From NCBI RefSeq assembly GCF_026191475.2, contig NZ_JAOSLC020000002.1:124001-188000 (forward strand): DNA of 64,000 bases, written 5' to 3'. Numbering within the stretch: the first letter of the stretch is position 1; each line of letters opens with the position of its first letter. The position numbers and the translations under genes were made by a program. This document shows, piece by piece, positions 57,491-64,000 of the stretch. Below the pieces are notes generated by a model, which saw only the letters and a program-made list of their open reading frames with translations, had not been told where the DNA came from and ran no database searches. Source of the DNA: Polaribacter ponticola (GTDB taxonomy: Bacteria > Bacteroidota > Bacteroidia > Flavobacteriales > Flavobacteriaceae).

Positions 57491-58219
57491 CTACTTAAGT
57501 TTAATAAGTTTTACTTTATCTAATACTACCATTATACAATAAGTAATATCTACTTCATGCCATTTTACGCCAAAATTTGCTCGTCCTCCATGAGCGTGAT
57601 GGTTATTATGATAGCCTTCGCCCATCATTAAAAAATCAAATGGCAATAAGTTTTTAGATGTATCGCTTACTTTAAAATTTACATATCCGTAAATATGTGC
57701 AAACCAATTAATAATTACTCCATGAATTGGAGCCATTAAAAAAGTAACAGGTAAAAATAACCATTGCCACCAGGCAGTTGCAAAAAAAACAAAGAATAAC
57801 GTATAAATTAGCGCCCAAGTTAATCGAGAAAATCGAGAACTAGCAAAGGCGTCAAAACGTTCCCATTGAGGTACGTTTTTAGTGAACTTTTCTTCTATTG
57901 AAATCCTTTTTGTATTGATATCTTGATACATGTTTTTTGTACGCCACATCATACTAAATAAATTACTATCGTATTTTGGTGAATGTGGATCTTTTTCTGT
58001 ATCTGCATAAGCATGATGCATTCTATGCATAACACCATAACCATAAGCACTTAAATAATTAGAACCTTGAGTTAGCCACGTTAAGAAAAAACAAACTTTT
58101 TCTCCAAGTTTAGACATTGTAAAGGTTTGATGTGCTGCATATCTATGTAGAAAAAAGGTTTGAAAAAACAATCCAGAATACCACAAAATCACTATTAAAA
58201 TTATCACGTACATGTTCAA
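57491..58219 (-). CDS. Acyl-CoA/fatty acid desaturase
   Basis: A 242-residue membrane di-iron desaturase with the three His boxes: HRYAAHQTF, HRMHHAYADTEKDPHSP and HNNHHAHGG. Four hydrophobic helices lie around them. It introduces a double bond in membrane fatty acids, relevant for cold adaptation. It lies 53 bp downstream of the Crp-type regulator on the same strand, which may be its regulator or simply cotranscribed (inference). Confidence 0.93.
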   Translation of the reverse strand: MNMYVIILIVILWYSGLFFQTFFLHRYAAHQTFTMSKLGEKVCFFLTWLTQGSNYLSAYGYGVMHRMHHAYADTEKDPHSPKYDSNLFSMMWRTKNMYQDINTKRISIEEKFTKNVPQWERFDAFASSRFSRLTWALIYTLFFVFFATAWWQWLFLPVTFLMAPIHGVIINWFAHIYGYVNFKVSDTSKNLLPFDFLMMGEGYHNNHHAHGGRANFGVKWHEVDITYCIMVVLDKVKLIKLK

Positions 58220-58272
58220 TTATTTAGCCTACAAATAACTGAACATAAATTGTTTTATAAAATGAACCTAAG

Positions 58273-58845
58273 TTAAGAAATTCGTTTCCGTATTCTACTT
58301 AATGCTTGTGCCGTAACACCAATATAAGAGGCAATATATTTTAACGGAATTGCTTTTATCAAATTTGGTCTTTCTTTGAATAAATTTAAATAACGTTCTT
58401 CTGCTGTTTCATTTAATAAAGATTGTTCTCTTTTAGATTTTATTAAAAATAAACGTTCTGATGACAAGCGACCAAGTGTATTTCCAATTTTAGTTTTTTT
58501 ATAAACTTCCTGCAAATCATCATAAGATATGCTCCACATAGTTACTTTTGTTAGTGTTTCTAACTCATATAAAGATGGCTTTCTGGTTAGAAAAGAATCA
58601 TAAGCACTTACAAATTCATTATCAAAACAAAAACCAAAGGTAATTTCTTTATCCAAATCTTCCTTAGGAATTAAAAACCGAACAATTCCACTAGAAATAA
58701 AAGATATGTGGTTTTCAACTTCATTAATAGTTAACAGTTTTGTTCTTTTTTTAACGGTTCTCTGTTCTAATCTTGAAGTAAAAAAGTCCCAATCACTATC
58801 TTCTATTGATATGGTTTCTTCTAAATATTTTCTAATAGTATTCAT
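58273..58845 (-). CDS. Crp/Fnr family transcriptional regulator
   Basis: A 190-residue protein with an N-terminal cyclic-nucleotide-binding-like beta-barrel (about 25-115). A C-terminal helix-turn-helix contains LKYIASYIGVTAQALSRIRKRIS (about 168-190). No Fe-S cysteines of Fnr type are seen. The gene starts directly at the end of acs (no gap) and is followed by a desaturase gene, suggesting an acs-crp-desaturase unit. Confidence 0.9.
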   Translation of the reverse strand: MNTIRKYLEETISIEDSDWDFFTSRLEQRTVKKRTKLLTINEVENHISFISSGIVRFLIPKEDLDKEITFGFCFDNEFVSAYDSFLTRKPSLYELETLTKVTMWSISYDDLQEVYKKTKIGNTLGRLSSERLFLIKSKREQSLLNETAEERYLNLFKERPNLIKAIPLKYIASYIGVTAQALSRIRKRIS

Positions 58846-60753
58846 TTACAATTTATTATCAATAATACTTTGCACAACTTCAGGATTTAACAACGTAGAA
58901 ATATCACCCAAATTATCCATTTCATTATGTGCAATTTTTCGTAAAATTCTACGCATAATTTTACCTGAACGTGTTTTTGGTAAGCCTTCTGAGAATTGAA
59001 TTTTATCTAACTTCGCAATCGGCCCAATTCTATCTGTAATTAATTGATTGATTTCTTTTCGTAAATTATCGTGATTTCTACTTTCGCCAGTATCTTTTAA
59101 AGTTACATAACCATACAATGCACTTCCTTTAATATCATGTGGAAAACCAACAATAGCAGATTCTGCAACTGCCGGATGCTCGTTAATTGCATCTTCTATT
59201 GGCGCAGTTCCTAAATTGTGCCCAGAAACAATAATTACATCATCTACTCTACCGGTAATTCTGTAATAACCAACTTCGTCTCGTAAAGCTCCATCACCTG
59301 TAAAATACATTTTATCGTAGGCAGAAAAATAGGTTTCTTTATAACGTTCGTGATTTCCCCAAATAGTTCTTGCAATACTTGGCCAAGGAAATTTTATACA
59401 CAATCTTCCTTCTACTTGGTTTCCTTTTAATTCTTCTCCTTTTTCATCGATTAAAGCTGGTTGAATCCCTATAAAAGGCAACGTTGCATAGGTAGGTTTG
59501 GTTGGTGTTACATACGGAATTGGAGTTATCATTATTCCGCCTGTTTCTGTTTGCCACCAAGAATCTATTATTGGGCTTTTTCCTTTCCCAACATTGTCAT
59601 TATACCAATGCCAAGCTTCTTCGTTAATGGGCTCTCCAACAGAACCTAATACTTTTAAGGACGATAAATCGTATTTGTCTACCAATTCTGTTCCTTGTTT
59701 TGCCAACGCTCTAATTGCAGTTGGTGCTGTATAAAATTGATTTACTTTGTGCTTTTCTACAATATCCCAAAAACGACCAAAGTCTGGATAACTTGGTACA
59801 CCTTCAAACATAACTGTTGTTGCACCATTTGCTAATGGTCCGTAAACTATATAACTGTGACCAGTTATCCAACCTATATCTGCAGTACACCAATACACAT
59901 CATTTTCTCTATACTGAAACGCATTTTTAAAAGTATAGGCTGTATACACCATATAACCTGCAGTTGTATGTACCATTCCTTTTGGTTTTCCTGTTGAGCC
60001 AGAAGTATATAAAATAAACAACGGATCTTCTGCATTCATTATTTCTGCTTCACAATCTGTTGATGCATTGTCTAATAAAGGTTCTAACCATTTGTCTCTT
60101 CCTTCTTTCATACGAATGTCTGAATTGATTCTTTTTGCCACCAAAACAGTTTCTACTCCAGAACAAGATTCTAAAGCTTCATCTACGATTCCTTTTAAAT
60201 CTATTGATTTTTTTCCTCTGTAAGAACCATCTGAAGTGATAACCATTTTACAATCCGAATCATTTATTCTTGTTGCCAATGCTGTTGATGAAAAACCTGC
60301 AAAAACTACAGAATGTATAGCTCCTATTCTTGCACATGCTAAAGTTGCAATCGCCAATTCAGGAATCATAGGTACATAAATACAAACTCTATCTCCTTTT
60401 TTAACTCCTTCTTCTTTTAAAACGTTTGCAAATTGATTTACTCGTTGATGTAATTGTTTATAAGTAATATGCTCTGCTCCTTCATTAGGATCATTAGGCT
60501 CAAATAAAATTGCAGTTTTATCTCCTCTAGTTGCTAAATGCCTATCTATACAGTTCTCTGTAATATTTAATTGTGCTCCTTGAAACCATTTTATTTCTGG
60601 TTTTGTAAAATCCCACTCTAAAACTTTATCCCATTTCTTACGCCATATAAAATGTTCTTCTGCAATCTCTTCCCAAAAGTTTTCTGGCTCTCTTATAGAT
60701 TTTCTATAAACTTGATAGTATTCTTCTAAGTGTTTTATGTGATAATTGCTCAT
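58846..60753 (-). CDS. acs: Acetyl-CoA synthetase
   Basis: Activates acetate to acetyl-CoA with ATP through acetyl-AMP. 635 residues with VKKGDRVCIYVPMIPELAIA, the P-loop YTSGSTGKPKGMVHT, the DSWWQTETGG motif, and the hinge Asp in YFTGDGALRDEVGYYRITGR. The acetylatable Lys sits in KTRSGKIMRRILRKI near the C-terminus. Full length. Head of an acs-crp-desaturase run; the crp gene abuts its stop codon. Confidence 0.97.
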   Translation of the reverse strand: MSNYHIKHLEEYYQVYRKSIREPENFWEEIAEEHFIWRKKWDKVLEWDFTKPEIKWFQGAQLNITENCIDRHLATRGDKTAILFEPNDPNEGAEHITYKQLHQRVNQFANVLKEEGVKKGDRVCIYVPMIPELAIATLACARIGAIHSVVFAGFSSTALATRINDSDCKMVITSDGSYRGKKSIDLKGIVDEALESCSGVETVLVAKRINSDIRMKEGRDKWLEPLLDNASTDCEAEIMNAEDPLFILYTSGSTGKPKGMVHTTAGYMVYTAYTFKNAFQYRENDVYWCTADIGWITGHSYIVYGPLANGATTVMFEGVPSYPDFGRFWDIVEKHKVNQFYTAPTAIRALAKQGTELVDKYDLSSLKVLGSVGEPINEEAWHWYNDNVGKGKSPIIDSWWQTETGGIMITPIPYVTPTKPTYATLPFIGIQPALIDEKGEELKGNQVEGRLCIKFPWPSIARTIWGNHERYKETYFSAYDKMYFTGDGALRDEVGYYRITGRVDDVIIVSGHNLGTAPIEDAINEHPAVAESAIVGFPHDIKGSALYGYVTLKDTGESRNHDNLRKEINQLITDRIGPIAKLDKIQFSEGLPKTRSGKIMRRILRKIAHNEMDNLGDISTLLNPEVVQSIIDNKL

Positions 60754-60961
60754 AATTAATTTTTACTGGTTATAAGATTTGATAAAAATAGAAAATTAAA
60801 ATTCTTTGTAGGGGTGCTAGTTCGTTTAATTTAGGTATGTTTTTAAGCTAGAAAGTTATAAAACATATTTTATTTTTCATTCTTTTTTCTACTTATGACA
60901 TTTAATAATAGATAAAAAACAATATTTAAAATAAACTTACACCTTATATTAAAGAGAATAA

Positions 60962-60969
60962 TATATTTG
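60962..60969 (+). promoter_or_regulatory. TauE/SafE gene promoter, -7 box near the ATG
   Basis: TATATTTG (TAnnTTTG), 6 bp before the ATG at 60976. It implies a nearly leaderless mRNA. No clear -33 TTTG. Confidence 0.55.
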
Positions 60970-60975
60970 CTTACA

Positions 60976-61755
60976 ATGAATTTACAGCTAATATTTGAAG
61001 TTTTATTAACAAATTGGCACATTATAAGCTTCTTTTTTATGGTTGCAATTTTATATGCTGCTGTTGGTTTTGGTGGTGGATCTAGTTATTTAGCAATTTT
61101 AGCATTAACTGGCATCTTATTCACACAAATAAGAGCAACAGCTTTATTATGTAATATTGTTGTTGTGTCTAGTAATGTTTTCTTGTTTGTTAAACAAAAG
61201 GAATTAAATTTTAAAAAAGTAGTTCCTTTAGTTCTTTTAAGTATACCTCTTGCTTTTTTTGGTGGAAAATTGAAGATAAATCAAAATATCTTTTTTATCC
61301 TTTTAGGTTTTACACTTCTTTTTGCTGCAATTACGATGTGGCTTTCTAAAAAAATTATTTCTTCGGATGAAAAACCAATAAAACTAAACATAGAGAAAAA
61401 TGCAACCTTTGGCGGTATCATTGGTTTTATTTCTGGGATGGTTGGTATTGGTGGTGGTATTTTTTTAGCACCTCTTTTACATCTTACAAATTGGGACACT
61501 CCTAAAAAAATTGCTGCAACTGCTAGTTTTTTTATTTTAGTGAATTCTATTGCTGGTTTTATTGGGCAATATTCTAATCCTGATTTTTATATCGACTGGA
61601 ATTTAACTTCTATTCTACTTATAACCGTTTTTATTGGCGGACAAATTGGTAGTAGAATAAGCAACACTTACTTTACACCTATTCAATTAAAAAAGGCAAC
61701 CGCTATATTGATTGCCTTTGTGAGTATTCGTATTTTAATTAAATATCTTTTCTAG
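60976..61755 (+). CDS. Sulfite exporter TauE/SafE family permease
   Basis: 259 residues from the ATG at 60976; a TTG at 60967 overlaps the promoter box. Eight membrane helices, with the two family repeats YAAVGFGGGSSYLAILALTG and GFISGMVGIGGGIFLAPLLHL. The Gly-rich motifs sit in each half. It transports sulfoacetate, sulfite or related anions (family level). Convergent with, and directly abutting, the serine hydrolase gene. Confidence 0.92.
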   Translation: MNLQLIFEVLLTNWHIISFFFMVAILYAAVGFGGGSSYLAILALTGILFTQIRATALLCNIVVVSSNVFLFVKQKELNFKKVVPLVLLSIPLAFFGGKLKINQNIFFILLGFTLLFAAITMWLSKKIISSDEKPIKLNIEKNATFGGIIGFISGMVGIGGGIFLAPLLHLTNWDTPKKIAATASFFILVNSIAGFIGQYSNPDFYIDWNLTSILLITVFIGGQIGSRISNTYFTPIQLKKATAILIAFVSIRILIKYLF

Positions 61756-63408
61756 TTATTTCTTAATCGCTTTCATTGCTCTTCCTCCTTGATTTAAAGT
61801 TAATGAATTTACAATTCCTTCATCATTTTTATGAAACTCAACACTTGCTTTTACAACTTTTAGATAAAATGTAGTTTCTGTTTCTGCAAATAATTCAAAT
61901 TGTGGTTGACCGGTTGCTTGTGCAAATAATTGGTTTCTTTTTGATGTTACTGTAATTACAAAACCTGGTTGTAATTCATAAGCTCCATCATATTTTTTTA
62001 AAACATCTTCTGCAATGGTAATTACATCTTTTACTTTTGGCGCTTTTTCATCAATAAAAACTCCTTTAAATTTATGTATTCTGTTTTTAAAAAGTACAAT
62101 CTTTTTACCTTCTTCTAATGAAAAATCAAAAGCAATAAAACCTTCTTTAAATGAAAAAGTATTTGGAGAAGTTGGGTAAATTTTAAATTCTTGAGAACTT
62201 CCTTTTCTTTGACTATATAATTGACCATCTTTTAAAGTAATATACCTTAAAGCATCATCGGTAAACTTATAAGTTCCAACCCATTTATTTAGTTGTTCAT
62301 TAGTTAACTTTACCACATTATCTTCCGTAACTCTTGGCTTATCAATAGCCAAAGCTGCAATTTCTAAAGCTGCATCTGTTGGAGATTTACAACCGCAATT
62401 AGAAAAAAGAATTACATATACATTTTTACTTGGTACAAAAACACCCATAGATAAATAACCAGGTATTGCACCACCATGTTCTATCGTTGCTATGTCGCTA
62501 ATCTCATTTAAACTCCAACCATAACCATAATTTATTTTATCTCCATTATTTAATGTATAATTCGTGAATGCCTTATCTATAGTTGATTCTTTCACAAAAA
62601 CGTCTCCCGTAATTGCTGTTTGCCATTTTAACATATCATCTACAGTAGACATTACAGAACCTGCTGCATAAGGCAATGTTAAACTTATATATTGAGCATT
62701 CGAAAACTCGTCTCTTTTTTGATACCCAGAAGCTCTATTTTTTATCAACTTTGTATGACTTCCAAAATAAGAATTCTTCATATCTATTTTATCAAAAATT
62801 CTTTCTTGAAGAAATTTCGCATAAGATAATCCGCTTACTTTTTCGATAATGTATCCTAAAATAAAATACCCAGAATTATTATATTTATACTTTTCTCCAG
62901 GATTAAAATCCATTGGTTCGTTTTTAAAGAAATCGATAAATTTTAGAGGAGACTTATCAAGAGTCATCACTTTTCCAAATTCTTGCATAGAGGTATAACT
63001 TTTAATACCAGAAGTATGTGTTAATAAATGATGTATTGTTATTTTTTGACCATTTGTAGGATAATCTGGAATAAATTTAGTGATATCGTCTTCTAAACTT
63101 AATTTACCTTCTTCTAATAACATTAATATTGAAACAGCAGTAAATTGTTTTGTAATAGAACCTACTTCAAAAACATTATTGGGAGTCATATTTACATCTA
63201 ACTCTAAATTTGCTTTCCCAAAAGCTTTACGATAAATAACTTTTCCGTTTTTAGCAACTAGCGCAGCAACACCTGTTTCGTTCTTTTTAAACTGATTATT
63301 AAGTATTTTATCTATTTTAGATTCTAAATTTTGCGCCTTACCTGTATTAATAAAAAATACACAAAGCGCACATAAAACTATTGATTTTAAAAAAGGCAGC
63401 GTTTTCAT
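61756..63408 (-). CDS. Serine hydrolase, class-C beta-lactamase-like
   Basis: 550 residues. Signal peptide about 1-26 (NTGKAQ). A beta-lactamase/transpeptidase-like domain covers about 30-360. The nucleophile SxxK is in GSITKQFTAVS, the YxN in KYKYNNSGYFILGY, and the third motif in IEHGGAIPGYLS. A C-terminal DUF3471-like beta domain follows (about 380-550). It is likely a periplasmic peptidase or esterase rather than a resistance enzyme (family inference). Confidence 0.92.
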   Translation of the reverse strand: MKTLPFLKSIVLCALCVFFINTGKAQNLESKIDKILNNQFKKNETGVAALVAKNGKVIYRKAFGKANLELDVNMTPNNVFEVGSITKQFTAVSILMLLEEGKLSLEDDITKFIPDYPTNGQKITIHHLLTHTSGIKSYTSMQEFGKVMTLDKSPLKFIDFFKNEPMDFNPGEKYKYNNSGYFILGYIIEKVSGLSYAKFLQERIFDKIDMKNSYFGSHTKLIKNRASGYQKRDEFSNAQYISLTLPYAAGSVMSTVDDMLKWQTAITGDVFVKESTIDKAFTNYTLNNGDKINYGYGWSLNEISDIATIEHGGAIPGYLSMGVFVPSKNVYVILFSNCGCKSPTDAALEIAALAIDKPRVTEDNVVKLTNEQLNKWVGTYKFTDDALRYITLKDGQLYSQRKGSSQEFKIYPTSPNTFSFKEGFIAFDFSLEEGKKIVLFKNRIHKFKGVFIDEKAPKVKDVITIAEDVLKKYDGAYELQPGFVITVTSKRNQLFAQATGQPQFELFAETETTFYLKVVKASVEFHKNDEGIVNSLTLNQGGRAMKAIKK

Positions 63409-63624
63409 TTAATGGTTTTTTTAAGTTAATTGATTTTTTAATATGACGACATAAAAACCTTTAAGTTACAATTATTCTACCAAAAGCATACATCTATAAA
63501 CTCATTCCTTTTAAATACACTTAAATTACAATTGTATTTATTACAAAAAAACTCAATATGATTTAATTTCTTTAAATATCTTTGAGCTTGAAATTTTTCA
63601 AAAAAAATAATCAAAAAAAATAGC
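63409..63624. other. Intergenic, no gene seen
   Basis: 216 bp of A/T-rich spacer between the divergent serine hydrolase and TerC genes. A minus-strand open frame here resembles nothing known and lacks a plausible start context. No clear promoter box found. Confidence 0.45.
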
Positions 63625-64000
63625 ATGTTAGAAATTGTTTTCACATTAGTAATGTTGGTTTTATTACAAGCCGTTTTAGGTTTCGACAATTTACTATACA
63701 TATCATTAGAATCTAAAAAAGCACCAGAAGCTGCTCAAAAAAAGGTTAGAAAAACTGGAATTTTAATAGCAATCGTTTTAAGGATTGTATTACTATTTGT
63801 ACTTGTTTCTATCATCGATTTTTTCCAAGAACCTTTTTCATTTTTATCTGGCGGAATAAAAGATGTTATAAAATTTGCTTTTAACGGTCATAGTATAATT
63901 GTACTTTTAGGTGGTGGTTTTATAATTTACACAGCTATTAAAGAAATTTGGCACATGATTTCTACTAAAGGATTAGGTGTTGATGATATGGCTACAGAAA
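63625..64000 (+). CDS. TerC family membrane protein, truncated by window end
   Basis: Starts at the ATG at 63625 and is open to the edge (125 residues visible). It has MLEIVFTLVMLVLLQAVLGFDNLLYISLESKK, the TerC-type first helix with its Asp-Asn pair. Further helices follow (ILIAIVLRIVLLFVLVSIIDFF and IIVLLGGGFIIYTAIKEI). Members export metal ions such as Mn or confer tellurite tolerance. The C-terminal half lies outside the window. Confidence 0.9.
   Translation, partial: MLEIVFTLVMLVLLQAVLGFDNLLYISLESKKAPEAAQKKVRKTGILIAIVLRIVLLFVLVSIIDFFQEPFSFLSGGIKDVIKFAFNGHSIIVLLGGGFIIYTAIKEIWHMISTKGLGVDDMATE

Noticed and set aside
1..64000. CRISPR arrays, tRNA/rRNA genes, transposases, prophage
   Set aside because: I searched by eye for regular short repeats, cloverleaf ends, conserved rRNA motifs and DDE or integrase motifs and found none.

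Overview
The window reads as chromosome of a low-GC marine-type flavobacterium (Bacteroidota, Flavobacteriaceae; Polaribacter/Tenacibaculum-like is my inference). Support comes from the very A/T-rich sequence, promoters of the Bacteroidota TTTG-N19-TAnnTTTG type, flavobacterial families (DUF5777, DUF6503, DUF6913, DUF5916, PorD/DUF4835, bacillithiol BshB1), a short CarB, and the conserved block bamD-rpoZ-coaBC-porD-recN. I saw no tRNA, rRNA, CRISPR array, transposase or phage gene.

Layout. 0-3.3 kb: a membrane-anchored LytTR protein, divergent from an OB-fold / YceI / DUF5777 operon. 3.5-10.7 kb: housekeeping (carB, rpmH, pyrG, yidC). 11-22.5 kb: a glycan-degradation cluster (sugar MFS transporter, glycosylasparaginase, GH92 alpha-mannosidase, GH20 hexosaminidase, CutC family protein, GH2 beta-mannosidase) whose activities together would dismantle N-glycans to mannose, GlcNAc and Asn. 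22.6-26.7 kb: an outer-membrane receptor-like barrel with a LytS/LytTR two-component pair. 26.9-36.7 kb: housekeeping on the minus strand (GT2, fabI, recN, porD, coaBC, rpoZ, bamD, ferritin, dapA). 36.7-46.6 kb: phytase-like lipoprotein, DoxX, YhhN, a giant ABC permease/M1 peptidase fusion with its ATPase, M42 peptidase, class-V aminotransferase, Nudix. 47.4-55.6 kb: an accessory stretch headed by a TetR regulator with three copies of one palindrome, then DUF1348, alpha/beta hydrolase, membrane protein, PNPOx-like protein, a secreted unknown, a DUF5916 barrel, bshB1, an MBL-fold hydrolase and a decayed second bshB1 3' end. 55.6-64 kb: ABC exporter, desaturase, Crp-type regulator, acs, TauE/SafE, a class-C beta-lactamase-like protein, and a partial TerC.

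The most striking cross-cutting observation is that at least eight genes, including the essential yidC, are broken by a single-base length change in an A/T homopolymer. Every deletion case leaves an in-phase -1 slippery heptamer (A_AAA_AAN, or T_TTT_TTG in the probable MFS case). Either the assembly has homopolymer errors or this genome relies on slippage. Other points of interest are the N-glycan cluster with an embedded CutC, the operator-like palindrome repeated inside a coding sequence, the displaced bshB1 3' end, a family of palindromic intergenic repeats (one forming the 5' end of the beta-mannosidase ORF), and promoters so close to start codons that leaderless mRNAs are implied.
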